Shown here in pieces: positions 1-11,800 of a DNA stretch of 64,000 nt (the first letter of the stretch is position 1; each line of letters begins with the position of its first letter). The notes beneath the pieces were generated by a model, which saw only the letters and a list, made by a program, of their open reading frames with translations, did not search any database and was not told where the DNA came from. A program made the position numbers and the translations under genes. This DNA is from Amborella trichopoda (lineage: Eukaryota; Streptophyta; Magnoliopsida; Amborellales; Amborellaceae), in the NCBI RefSeq assembly GCF_000471905.2, contig NW_006498102.1:1291592-1355591 (forward strand). Reading direction: 5' to 3'.

Positions 1-482
1 ACGCACTTGAAATACAACTCGATGCAATTTTCCCCAAAGAATAAGAATTATAAGAATTTAGCGAGATAATTTTGTCATTATAAAAGTTAATTCTGATTCT
101 TGTTTCCATCCCTTGGCTTACATAGTTACATGTATAAATCCTTTCTTTGTCATTAGGTTAGCTACATTTTTCCTAATTAGTTATGCGTAAAGGGTTTGAA
201 GAGACTATATTTCCTTTCCTTTGAATAAGACTCATTTCTATATTTCCTCTGAATAAGACTCTTTTTCTTACATCAACTAAAATAATTTCAATAATATTAG
301 AAAAGTATTACTGATAGATGGTACCATCAGTGTTGGTACCTTCTTCTTTCCTTTTATTTTAGATTTGCCAAAAATTTCGACCGTCCCTCTAACTGTCAAA
401 CTCCTATAAACATAAGATATTGGAACTTATAGAATGACACTAATAAGACTATTTATTAGTGAGAAAGCTTCAAAAACAATTA
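1..482. other. AT-rich intergenic stretch, no gene seen
   Basis: Only short open frames with no recognisable protein are present. A short segment repeats the motif TTTCCTCTGAATAAGACTC near 225-260. The last nine bases (474-482) look like the left target duplication of the MITE that follows. Confidence 0.6.
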
Positions 483-864
483 GGTGCGGTTCGTATAGAG
501 CTGAAGCTCTAAAGAATCAAAGTAAAACGAACCTTCAAATAGTATTGAGAAATGTGGTTTCAATACTGGAAATCTTTATGATAGCCATAAAATATATTTT
601 CATTTTTAATTATAAAATTTAAAGCTTCAAAAATAGTGTAGAACAAGCATATCTATAAAAACTTGAAAATTGACGGTCCAAAATGCATTACAAGATGCAT
701 TATTTCCAAACCTTGAAATCCGTTTTTTCTCATGTCCATGCATCTTGATGTCGAGATGATCAATTTGAGGATATTTGGACATCAAAACAACCTCATCTAG
801 TGAAATTTTTGAGGTGGGCTTTAATTTGATTGTTTAGAGCCTTGGCTCTATATAAACATTTTCC
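483..864. mobile_element. MITE of family A (Mutator-type), copy A1
   Basis: The 382-bp element has inverted ends. The left end reads GTATAGAGCTGAAGCTCTAAA and the right end carries TTTAGAGCCTTGGCTCTATA. It is non-coding. The flanking 9-mers AAACAATTA (474-482) and ATAAAATTA (865-873) match at 7 of 9 positions, fitting an old 9-bp target duplication. The interior resembles the copies at 62931-63283 and 63284 onward, and more distantly family B. A 9-bp duplication is the mark of Mutator-superfamily elements; no transposase is encoded. Confidence 0.75.
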
Positions 865-930
865 ATAAAATTATTTTAATATAAGAAGGTCACAATTGCC
901 CTTGGACGCTGGACATGAAATCACGTGGTT

Positions 931-1556
931 AGGGGTGTGCCATTACTAGAATCAAAGTCCAAAAGAGTTTACCAAAACTCTCTGAGATGTTTCTAACCAT
1001 CGGATATGGATGATTGTGCCTCGTAGTATACAATCTCTTTGTTAATAGCTTGACTATATCATCCAATGCTCTTTGCCTTCAAATTAGTATGAAATTAATT
1101 TTTCAGTTTGTACGCCGACCCCAGATACTTAAAAAAAAAACTTTGATGATGATGATTGATGTACCATGCTCAATGAATGAAGACCTACCAAACTTTAAAG
1201 GATCCCACCGAATTACATTCTCATTCTTTCGATAAAGGACTTCCCTGCTTTGATTCATGCAATCAGGCCATCAGGGGTGTGCCATTACTAGAATCAAAGT
1301 CCAAAAAAGTTCACCAAAACCTTATGAGGCATTTCTAACTATCGGATAGGGGGACGATTGAGTCTCGTAGTTTACAATCTCTTTATTAATACTTCGACAT
1401 ATCATCCCATGCTCTTTTCCTTCAAATTACTATGAAATTATTTTTTCATTTTGTATGCCGACCCAAATAAATAGAAAAAATTCTGATGACGATGATTGAT
1501 GTAGTATGCGCAATAAATGAAGACCCACCAAACTTTAAAAGATTCTACCAAAACTG
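931..1556. repeat. Tandem duplication, 342-bp period
   Basis: The segment beginning AGGGGTGTGCCATTACTAGA at 931 starts again at 1273 and can be followed to about 1556, so the second unit is shorter (about 285 bp). Several substitutions separate the copies. The short open frames in it are shared by both copies only in part and do not look like protein. Confidence 0.85.
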
Positions 1557-2711
1557 TGAATATACGGCCTTCAAACTCTCTCTTCCAAATTCTCATTGCT
1601 TCTTGTAAATGCATGCAAGCATATTCGTCTAAAGAGAGAGGTAAAGGTAGAGATACATTGTTAATTTTTCTATCTCATGTTATTTATGCAAAGTTCAGCT
1701 ACAGTATAGTACGCAGTGTCACGATTGGGATGTGTTATTCCTTTGCCTAAATTTTGAGAGAATGTGGGTTTCCATCCAACCTCAAATCCATTCGTATTAT
1801 ACATTTCCTTTTAATATTGATGTACGAGAAAGAGAGGAGAGTGAGAACTATGTAGGCTACTTTTTCATTTTGACAAAAGGGAGGGGTGTTTATGCAAGGG
1901 AAACTTTTACCTCTGCCCACTCCCATGCATGAAGTATATGTGACCCTACTCTTGGCCGTCCAATCTGGGTAGACGGTTTGGATAGCTTGAGCCACATTAT
2001 CACAAGTTACCTCTCGAGCATCGTGTATTCACCTTATAGGTTTTATTCTCGATCTTTATTCTATAAAGGAAAAGTGTTCGGTGAGTCGGCTTGTATACAC
2101 AATTCTTGTGCAGTCTCTCTACAAAATATATCTCAATGATGTACATTCTATCCACAAATTTAAAGTTTAATAATCTCAACCATGACACAGATCTAGATTT
2201 GGATTTGGATTTTTCAAAAAATATAAATATTATTTTTTGAATTCTTTTCTTCACCATCCATTTTAACTTTTTGTGGATATAATATTTTTTGATATTTTGG
2301 ATGCTAGATAGACAAGGGAATGGTAATAGGGGAGTTGGTTGACTCACCAAAACTGTGTCCTTCAATAAATCATGAACTTTGGGGGATGCATATATTTGAC
2401 AGGGGTACACATGATTAAAAAAATAAAAAAAATATTTCCTTTGATGAAAAATTATCGAAATACCCAAAGAAGTTTTGAGGCATTTTAGTCATTTATTTTC
2501 ACAAGAAATATTTTTCTTTTATTTTTACTAGGTGCTCCGGAATGAAAAGATGAGACACCCCAAGTTTCACTAAAAAATGTTTCGTAGAAAAAATAAAAAT
2601 AGAAAATATTTTAGCATGACACCATGATATGAGTAATCCTAGTCGATCATTCAGATCGAACAACTAAAAAGTGGTGCCAAATATAATTTGGGATTGTCTA
2701 TAAAGAGACCA
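1557..2711. other. Intergenic, no gene seen
   Basis: AT-rich sequence with unrelated short open frames on both strands. Nothing recognisable was found apart from the 9-bp sequence at 2712-2720 that flanks the next MITE. Confidence 0.5.
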
Positions 2712-3032
2712 TTTATCTTTGAAAAAGGTTTATCTAAGGTTGCAACCTTAAAATGTAGAATTACAGATGCACCTCAAAAATCTATGGGAAAAGATTATTT
2801 TAATGTTGAAAAACCCTCTAATTGAGTATCTCGATGTCGAGATTAATGAACATGAAAAAAAAAGATATTTTTTAAGTTCCAAGAATAGTGCATCTTGCAA
2901 CAAATTATCTAGACAATCCATTTTTAAGACTTTCATATGTTTATAGATCTACTTGATTTTAACCATTTTTTAAGTTTAAAATTTTATAATTAGATATGAA
3001 AATAGATTTTCAGATAATCCTAAAAATGTTTT

Positions 3033-3219
3033 TGTGAAATCTTGTTGAAGCTTTTAACTTTTCATTTATACCCGTGCAGAGTATAAATAGATTTACAGAA
3101 GAGTCAAGGGTAGAGTTAGTCGATCCCAATAAAATGGAAAAAATTGTTGCAACAGAATGAAGACTCATTCAAAATACAACAGAATGAGGAGTGAGTCATG
3201 CTCAGTTAGTATCGTAATA
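3033..3219 (-). repeat. 3' LTR of copia-1
   Basis: 187 bp, starting TGTGAAAT and ending ATCGTAATA on the + strand. It matches the copy at 6235-6433 along its length. On the element strand it starts TATTACGATAC, so the usual TG start appears as TA in both LTRs. Confidence 0.88.
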
Positions 3220-6070
3220 CTCCCCCTCAAATTGGTGTGTGTAGAGCGATAACACCCAACTTGGATTGTAGGTACGTGAACTGCTCTGTTCCAAGCAGTT
3301 TGGTGAATATATCAGCCCTCTGATTATCAATTCAGAGGTACTTAGTGTGAATAACCCCAGCTTGCAACTTTCATGAACAACATGACAATCCAATTCGATA
3401 TGATTGGTGCGCTCGTAGAAGACAGGATTGGATGCTATGTGTAACACAACTTGATTCTCGCAATATAGTAACATGGGCTATGAGTCAGGAATGCCTAAGT
3501 TGTGAAAAACGCATTTGAGCCAAACTAGCTTGCAGGTGGTTGTTGCCATGGCTTGATATTCTGTCTCAGTAGATGAACGAGAAACCATGGACTGCTTTTT
3601 TGTGCGCCAAGATATAGGATTGTTTCCAAGAAAGGTACAGTATCCTGTGATAGAGCGGCGGGTAGCAGGACAGTTAGCCCAGTCGGAGTCGGAGTAGTTG
3701 GAGAGCTACAACGTATTGGAGGAAGGCATCAAGATTCCTTTGCCTGGACTAGATTTGAGGTACCGAAGAACACGCATGGCTACATCCATATGAGATTGGT
3801 GAGGCATTTGTATGAATTGACTCGACATATTGACCGAAAAAGTAATCTCTGGTCTAGTGATGGTTAAGTAAATAAGGCGACTACCAAGTCGTCGATAAGG
3901 TCCAGGATCAGAGAGTAGAGTTCCATCATCAGCTCTCAGTTTGAGGTTCTGTTCCATGGGAAATGAGACGGGTTTGACGTCAAGTAATCAAGTTTTTTCC
4001 AAAATGTCTAGTGTATATTTTCGTTGAAAGAGGAAGATGGCGTTGTTTGAGAGAGCAACTTCGATTTCCAAGAAATACTTAAGTAAACCAAGATCTTTAG
4101 TTTGAATTGGCGATGTAAGAATTGCATGATGGAAGTAATAGTAGAAGAATCATCCCCAGTGAGAACATGGTGTAATCAACCATAGATTGTTTGAATCTTG
4201 TTTGAAGAAGTGAAGAAGAGAACTTAGGAAACCAGTTGCGGGACGCTTGCTTGAGTCCCTATAAGGACTTCTTTAAGCAACATATAAGATGTTCTCCATG
4301 CTTCCCATTTCATTGAAAGCCGAGGGGAAGCTGCATGTATACTTCCTCAACTAAATCTCCTTGGAGAAAAACATTAGTAACATCTGACTAAAAAAAAGGC
4401 TATTCCCTTGTGGCAGCAATGGCAAGTAAATATCGAACTGTGACTAGCTTGGCTACAAGGGTGAAGGTCTCATTGTAATCAATGCCTTCGGCTTGGTTGT
4501 ACCCTTTAGCTACAAGCCGCGCTTTATAGCGCTCGATACTTCCATCAGCATTGTACTTCATTTTGTAGACCCACTTGGACCCTATAGCATGCTTTTTGGG
4601 TGGCAAGGGAGTAACATTCCAAGTATGATTTGCTTCTAGTGCTTTGATCTTAGCAGTCATGGCATCCTTCCAACGAACATCTTTAATGGTAGTAGAAAAA
4701 CTTATAGGTTCATGATTAGAGGATATGGAAGCAAGAAAGGCTTGATGAGTAGCAAAATAATTGGCGTAGGAAACATAGTGAACCAATGGATATTTGGTAC
4801 TTGATGAAGTGTGATACCTGCAATGTTGGCTAAAGATAAGCTATGATTTTTTGTGAGCAGAGACATGAGTTGAGAGTGTCGGTCTGGGGAAAGATGCACA
4901 ACAGTGGAATTATTGACAAGTTTGCCAGTCTGCTTGCTGGAATTGGTAGCAGCAGCACTGTTCCGGGTTCCCTGCATGCCATGCAACTTACAGCATTGGT
5001 CATGAATGTGACAAAAAAAAACCACAATGGTCACAACATGGTTTATCGTGTCCATGTCCTCCTCTGCCGTTGCCACGACCCTTGAAGTGACTACTATAAG
5101 TACCACGTCCACGACCACCTCCATTGACATTAGAAGCAGCCATAACAACACCTTCTAAGGACTATGTTAAATGTTGTTGAACACTACGCTGTCTTTCATC
5201 TTGCACGATCAAAGTGTAGGTTTTACTTATGGATGGTAATGGGTCCATAGTGAGAATATGACTTCTCACAGTGGAATAGGTTTCATTTAACCCCATGAGA
5301 AACTGAAATACCCGCTCATTTTGTCTCAACTAATAGACTTCTTTGAGAGTACCACAAGAGCACTTGGGATAAGGTGTTAGGGAATCCAACTCATCATAAT
5401 ACCCCTTGAGCATGGTGTAATATTGCAGGATAGAGAGCTGGTCCTGAATGTGGTTGGAAATATCATGAGTAATGCGATAGATTTGGGTAGCATTACCTTG
5501 TGAAAAACGCTCATGTAGATCCTTTCATTCTTCCTTCATTGTGTTGATGTAGATGACACTGTTCGTGAGGTCTTTACAAACAACGTTCCAAACCCATGAG
5601 AGAACCATTGTGTTACAGCTACTCCAAGAGGGAAGGCTAATACTCTTATGGTTGAACAAGAGTTCCATCAATGAAACCGAGCTTGTGTTTGGCCTTGAGG
5701 GCTGCAAGCATAGCCCTCTTCCACAGTGAATAGTTTTCTCCAGTGAGTTGTTAGGAGATCAACGTCATCTTTGGATTATTCGAGTGATGAAGATAGAAAG
5801 GAGAGGAAGATGAGATCGTCTCTTCATGGCTTCCTTCAGAATTAGTTTTGTATCCACTTTACGTCGACATGATTTTGATATAATATGGTTCCTATGGACC
5901 ACCTCTTTCCCTTCATGCAAAAATACCCCTTTTGGGAGGCTTCTTGCAAAAATACCTTTTTTGGGAGGCTTCGTGTTTTAAGCTCTCTCTCTATAGGGTT
6001 TGAGTCGCTCGCTCTTACACACACTCTACCTCTGCTGAGGGTCATTCGTAGCCATGGCTCTCGTGCTTGA
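3202..6070 (-). pseudogene. copia-1 gag-pol relic lacking protease and integrase
   Basis: Frames in order along the minus strand: a gag region up to about 4800; an RT N-terminal segment at 4786-4400 with the family signature SIERYKARLVAKGYNQAEG; a further RT segment at 3957-3706 with RLIYLTITRPEI; and RNase H at 3474-3202 with NQVVLHIASNP and RTNHIELDCHVV. The protein passes from gag-like text straight into the RT leader near 4800, so about 1 kb of protease and integrase is absent. Stops and frameshifts separate the segments. It cannot encode a working polyprotein. Confidence 0.85.
3220..3228 (-). other. Polypurine tract of copia-1
   Basis: CTCCCCCTC directly next to the inner edge of the left LTR reads GAGGGGGAG on the element strand, the usual purine run that primes plus-strand synthesis just upstream of a 3' LTR. 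Confidence 0.8.
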
Positions 6071-6218
6071 TCTCACCAGAGAAATCTGGCTAGAAAAAGT
6101 TGCAAAGGTGACCGGAAAATTGAAGATCTGAAGGCCCCGAGCTTTTACAACTCGCCGGAAAAAGTAGGTCGCAACTTCATAATATCGTTTGGTCTCTTTC
6201 TGAATCAAAACTATGAAA

Positions 6219-6234
6219 CATCGCTCTGATACAC
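6219..6234 (-). other. Primer-binding site of copia-1
   Basis: Just inside the right LTR the element strand reads ATCAGAGCGATG, the core of the initiator-methionine tRNA primer site usual in plant copia elements. The first bases differ slightly from the common TGGTATCAGAGC form. Confidence 0.75.
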
Positions 6235-6433
6235 TGTGAAATGTTGTTGAAGCTTTTAACTTTTCATTCATACCTCATGAACGAATACATGCATAGTATA
6301 AATAGATTTATAGAAGAGTTAAGGGTCGAGTTAGTCGATCCCAGTAAAAATGAAAAACTATTACAACATAATGAAGACTCATTCAAAATACAACAGAATG
6401 AAAAGTGAATCATGCTCAGTTATTATCGCAATA
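6235..6433 (-). repeat. 5' LTR of copia-1
   Basis: 199 bp, TGTGAAAT to ATCGCAATA on the + strand, matching the left LTR with scattered substitutions and a 12-bp or so length difference near the middle. Confidence 0.88.
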
Positions 6434-6530
6434 GTTTTACACCAAAAATATATGTTATGATAAAATTTGGAGGTGTGCCTTAATTAGATTGTTTAAGGTT
6501 GCAACATTATAGAAACCACCATTTATTTTT

Positions 6531-7082
6531 TATACATGGAGGTCACAATCATTCTTGTTTTTTAAATTTCAAAATGGATAATTGTAAGAATGCCATTGAA
6601 TAAACGCAAACTTCTAAAATTTTTTTTTTGAATTTATTGACTCACTTTAACCATCCAATTTGACATCTAATGAATATGAATGATTGTGATCTCAAGTAAA
6701 AAATAAATAAATCGTCTCTCTATATACAATTCCCTATAATTTATATGGGGGTGGGGTCAAATATAAATATTTTCTTTGAGTGCGGACTCTCATTAAATTT
6801 ATTCTCGAAAAAGAAAGAGCAATATGTCCTTCCCCGTCAAATCCCTAGACCCCATCCCATCAAATCATTTGAAAGACTTTTCTCCTCTTTACCAAACACA
6901 AGAGGAGGGCGCCACCCAATTAAGAGAAAATATCTTTAAGTGGCATTGATCCATAACCTCAATTCCACCTAGAAAGACAACAATGTCCAAAAACAAATCT
7001 CTGTCGTCCCCGCGGCTCGGCATTGTGTGCGATCATCCTGATTTGTAAAGCAGAAAATCAAGTCCTAGATATGAGATATTAC
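6531..7082. other. Intergenic, no gene seen
   Basis: AT-rich sequence with short open frames only. A piece near 7028-7080 (GATCATCCTGATTTGTAAAGC) recurs with changes near 7972-8030, on the far side of the hAT-like element. Confidence 0.5.
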
Positions 7083-7876
7083 TACGGCTGCCAATGGGAC
7101 ACGCTTGCCTGAGGCCCCGAACTTTCTAGGCCCGGCCCAATAAGGCTTGGACAAAAGCCCGCCTCAGATATGTAACGGTGAAGCCTGGCCTGGCTCGTTA
7201 AGCTTTTATTGGACTGGATCAATCCTATTAAGAAGCCTATTTATTTATTAATTTTTTTAAATCTCACCCTTTAAACTTTTTTTAGTAGCAAGCCAAACAA
7301 ACATATCTTTAAATATTTTTTTAGAGAGAGAAAAAGAAATTGGATTTTTGAAGAGAGATAAAATAGGTTTTAGAAAGAGAGATTCGGTTGATAGCACAAG
7401 AGAGATTAGGTTTCTAAAGAGATAATGAATTTTTATAGAGAGATTGGATTTTTAGAAAGAGAATGAGATATTGGGTTCTTAAAGAGAGTTTGAGTTTTTA
7501 GAGAGAGAAAGATTGTTCCTAGAGAGAGAGATTGGGTTTCTAAAGAGAATGAGTGTTTAGAGACAGTAAGATATAGAATGAGTTTTAAATTTACTAAAAA
7601 ATATTTTTGCATCTATTTATTTATTTTTTTGTTTATTAAAAGTTTGAAGAGTGAATATTGAACAAAAAAAAAAAAAATCATTCTAAATGGGCAGGGTTGC
7701 TTTTTCAAGGATGCCGGACCAGCCGAGCAGTTGGGCACATTGTCGAGCTTTCCGGGCTTACACCGATAAAGGCCCAGCCCGGCCTGTTAGATAGTGCTAT
7801 GCCGAGTGACCCAGTCCGAAGCTCGAAACAGGCCCGATAGCGGGCCGATAACATGCCTGGATCATTAATAGCCCTA
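7083..7876. mobile_element. hAT-like non-autonomous element, tentative
   Basis: The ends resemble common plant hAT ends: TACGGCTGCCAATGGG on the left and, read inward from the right, TAGGGCTATTAATG. GC-rich subterminal segments with GGCCCGGCCC-type motifs flank an AT-rich centre that holds repeated AGAGAGATTGGGTTT-like units (7320-7560). No transposase is visible. A clear 8-bp target duplication was not found, so the exact ends are uncertain. Confidence 0.45.
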
Positions 7877-8577
7877 AATACAACCTATCCCCTAATTACA
7901 ACAACTTATCACCCTAAATACAACCTATCTTTGGAAAAAGCATTTTTTTAAAATTAGGTATTTGCATTGTAGGATCATCTTGATTTGCAAAGCCCTTTTT
8001 TTTTATTTAAAAAAAATCCCTAAAAATGATATTTTTGGAAACATAGTTTTTCAATATTACGTACTTGACGGGGAATACCCGAGCATCAAACGTCCATCTA
8101 TGACGTGGACCACAAAAAGTGAGACCCAACACAAATACATAATAAAACATCTTCAAAATATTAATTTTAGCCATAAATCCCAAACCTTTCTCACTACCCC
8201 TATCTAGATTCTTACCCTTTTATGGTGCACCTCAAGTCTTAAAATTTATTTCTTTCCTTATAATCACCATGATCCAAAATTTATGGCCTTAGGTCAATCC
8301 TGTAATTTCATCAAATACCCAGGTCCATTACAGTCTCCATTTACTTATCAAATCTGACGCTTAACAACAGTCACAATCCGCCACCCCTTTTGACTCCTCT
8401 TTATTGGCCTTCAATACAATAAAAAAATAAAAATAAAAAAATAAAAAAATAAATAAATAAATAAAACAAAAAACAAAAAAACAGGGAAACGAATTCCACT
8501 GGCTTTCTCTGATGGCTTCGAAGCGAAAATCTCTCGCCAAAATTTTCTGGCGACCGGAAATTTACCGGAAAGCTCGT
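7877..8577. other. Upstream region of the hydrolase gene
   Basis: No protein is recognisable. It contains an A/T-only run near 8420-8470 and then more balanced sequence. The promoter and 5' end of the next gene are expected here or just downstream, but no TATA box could be assigned. Confidence 0.4.
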
Positions 8578-8599
8578 ACTCTCTCTCTCTCTCTCTCTC
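8578..8599. repeat. (CT)n microsatellite, probably in the 5' leader
   Basis: About eleven CT units lie roughly 280 bp before the start codon of the hydrolase gene. CT runs are common in plant 5' leaders; whether this one is transcribed is an inference. Confidence 0.7.
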
Positions 8600-8880
8600 G
8601 AATCTATTATTAGTTAGCATTTTCTCTGTAATCATTATTAGTTTGAATTTTCTATTGCGAAGAAGAAAGAGAGCTTGACTGAGTTGTATTTGACTTTTCT
8701 CTCCCCATTTGCTTTCTCTGTAAGCTTTTTTAGTCAGAATATTCTAATGTGAGGAAGATAGAGGGCATGCTTAGTTTCTCTCTCTAAAAAAGTAAATTGT
8801 TTTAAAGAAGAATAAATTTGTTGATTAATTATGTTCAAAGAGGGACTGAGAGGGTGGCGGGTGATGGTATTGCAGCTTCA

Positions 8881-11800
8881 ATGGTGAAGCCGAGGAAGAG
8901 CAAACCATTGGCGATTTTTATGGAAGGAATCGGCGATGATTTGAGGGAAATCGTCACTGCGCCAATGGACCATGTGCGTGAGAGGAGGAGGGCAAGAGAG
9001 GCCTTTAAGGATTTGCAGATGAGTATTGATCATTGCTTGTTAAAGGTAATGGCTTCTTCTTATTCTATCGTTCAAAAAATGGCTTCTTCTTATTCTTTTG
9101 GTGGACAGTTATTTTCATTTATGTTTCTCTTCTCGTTATGATTATTATTTTGTTTTGTTCATGTTTTCTTTTTCAATAACTAAAGAGTTAGAAGTTTTTT
9201 TAGTTTTACTTCCATTTCATTGCTCAATTTTTTTTATTAGTCTGTGCTAATGTTTCTTTACTTCTTTCCCCCTTCTTGTAGAAATTGAATGGTGACTTTC
9301 TAGTTTATTTTTTATATAATTTTTTAACTCTGATTTGGAAGCTCAGTTTGTAGGATTCAGCACCAAGGATTGAGTTTGTTATTTGTTCAGTATATATGTC
9401 TCTCTTGAAAAGTGGCTATATTCTCTGTCTCTTTTGTTAGGGTTTTTGTGTCTCTGAATTATTTTTTTTCTTCTTTCATTTTGTTTGTCACATTCTCTTG
9501 GCGTGACGCTTCAAGGTGAATTTTTCGTTTTTTTATGCGAGTGTTTTTTTTAAAATATACTACTTTAGGCTCAATTTGTAATTCGAATTTTTATTTGTTC
9601 TTGTGCGAGAGTTTAACCATTGATGTTTTGATGCCATCAAATTCTTTTTATGGTTTTTGTTTGAAGATTCATAGAAGTTTTTGTGATTGGAATTTGTTTT
9701 GTACCGTCATTTCTTTTTTCAATTTTTTAGAAGTGTGGCCTTTTTAGCATCTATCTATTTCTTTCGGATTTGATTGGTATGACTCTCGATTTTCTTTTTC
9801 TTTTGGTCTTCCCATAGCGTGATTTATTTACCTACAAATCACCTTTTTTATTAGGAATATTTTGTGGCCTGATTTTGCTTCTTTGCATCTTTATATGCAC
9901 TGTTTTCTCAACCCCTGTTTTAATTATCAGAATCACGTATACTGTGACAAATTCTTCTTCCTTTACGTTTTCTTTTAAATGTGAGATAACTATGTTATTT
10001 TCTTTCACTTTAAAAAGACTTCTTTTTATTGAGTTTTCCTGGTAATTTTTTATTTTAAAAGCTTTTTCTGTGATTTATAATCTTCGGATTCTTTTGCCAC
10101 TAAAATTAGATTTTGTGATGAGCAGACTTTTAAGCACTTGTCTAGCTAATTCCTCATTTATCATAATTGAAATCAAATTAGGCTAAATACGTATGTTTAT
10201 TTTACTTCTTTGTTCACTGGTGAATCGAAAGCATATCATCTGAAAATATATATAGCTTAATCTACATTATTTTATTTTATTTTGTTTTGTGCGTCCTTTT
10301 TCTCTTTAAGTTCATTGAAAATTTTATCCACATGAAATTGATGTCAACATGAAACCTCTAAGAACTGCACCTCAAGCCAGAGGTGCTTGCTCTGTGTATT
10401 AAAAACCTTGTAACTTGTGTTATTTTTATATATTGATTTTTTTTTTTGTCAGGGGTTGTAAAAAAAAACAAAGTAGGCTAACAACAGTGTTGATATCTAG
10501 TTGGTTATAGTGAGATGTTGCTTCCAATACTTGATGATAAAAAGGTCCTTTAGAAGCTTAGCTCTTTATTTCATAGAATATGAACGCCACTTCATTTCAA
10601 AAAGGCACCACAAACTACGCTTATTTACACTATGAAAAATAAATTTCTTCTCTATCATTCCATCTTATTGCCAATCAATTGCTTCAGTTTGGTAAGATGT
10701 ATGATCATCCCCTGTAATTTTTGTGTCATTCACCAGGACTAGTAGGACTACTGAGCCCTTTCTGGAGATCTTGAAAAATATAGCGATATCACAAGAAATA
10801 TTTTTTTTTAACACCATTCCTTCATCATCAAAGCTGAGCGTAACAAATCAAGTCCTAAGAACATGCGCTAATTTATATATAGCCTCTTCTTCATCATTCT
10901 AATTTATTGCCTTCTCAAAGTTATTAGCAAGATTGGTGGATCCATCTAGGTTCATCATAGGAGCAATCATATGAACTTCTTTCTTTAGGTCTCCTTGCAA
11001 AAATGCCTTTAGCATCGATGCATCATGTTAGATGAGTTGCATATCACCCCTTGGTTCTCCATAAGGCAATATATGCAAATTTCTCTTCTAAATCAGTTCC
11101 ATTCTCTTCAAATTCTATGGCTAAATTAGTAGAATAATCAGGATTTAGATTGCTCCTGCATCCAGTTGGTTTCTTCCCTTCATGTTGGTCACTGCTTAAG
11201 ATCTTTTCAATTTCTTCAACCTCGTCGTATGGTTCCTGTTTCCAACATGTGTAAATAGATGCCTCACAGATAAAGGACGGGTAGTTGATCGATTGAAGTA
11301 ACAATGGCTTAATGGGATTTAGAGTAGAACTTGCAAGAAACATATTTCTCAACCAAGAGTAACTTGTTGAGAGCGACTTACTTCACTGGACCTTTGAGTA
11401 AGAATGGATAGACTTGTCTCCTTGGGAGAGAGAGAGTTATCCACCTACGGAGACTTCTGGCATGACTAAGTTAATACCTAACATCTGTTTATAGTTGGTG
11501 ATGTGACTGAGGGCTTAGTGCAGGAGATGGTCCATAATACCTTTGAAGTATTCATGCGAAGTGCCCATGAGAGAGAGAGTATCTAATGTCAACTATTCAA
11601 GGAAATCATGAAAAGGTTTAGAACCCTAATCTTGCTGAACGATATTTCACTTATGGATACAGTTGAACTGAACTGAAATGGATGAGAAGCGGCATCAGAT
11701 GAAATTTCACTGGCCCCCCACTGGGAGAACATGAAGTTCACTGGCCTCCCACTGGGTTATGGAAAATACTTTACACGTAACGTTCTTGTAGATGATAACT

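Larger units (their letters stand above)
3033..6433 (-). mobile_element. Ty1/copia LTR retrotransposon, deletion derivative (copia-1)
   Basis: A 3.4-kb element with two short LTRs (3033-3219 and 6235-6433), a polypurine tract and a primer-binding site in the right places. A 5-bp target duplication GTTTT occurs at 3028-3032 and 6434-6438. The element reads on the minus strand: gag near 6070-4800, then reverse transcriptase from about 4786, then RNase H to about 3202. Protease and integrase are missing, so gag runs directly into RT. Frames are broken in several places. The two LTRs differ by roughly one base in ten by eye, so the insertion is old. It sits inside MITE B1. Confidence 0.9.
2721..6521. 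mobile_element. MITE family B, copy B1, split by a copia element
   Basis: The left part (2721-3032) begins GAAAAAGG and carries the family B end AAGGTTGCAACCTTAAAATG. The right part (6434-6521) ends with AAGGTTGCAACATTATAGAAA. Removing the copia insertion at 3033-6433 gives a MITE of about 390 bp matching the B copies near 27.5, 40.8 and 62 kb. The flanking 9-mers TTTATCTTT (2712-2720) and TTTATTTTT (6522-6530) match at 8 of 9, which supports a Mutator-type 9-bp target duplication. Confidence 0.85.

Noticed and set aside
8818-8880. Upstream extension of the hydrolase first exon
   Set aside because: It would start at TTG; the first in-frame ATG is 8881.
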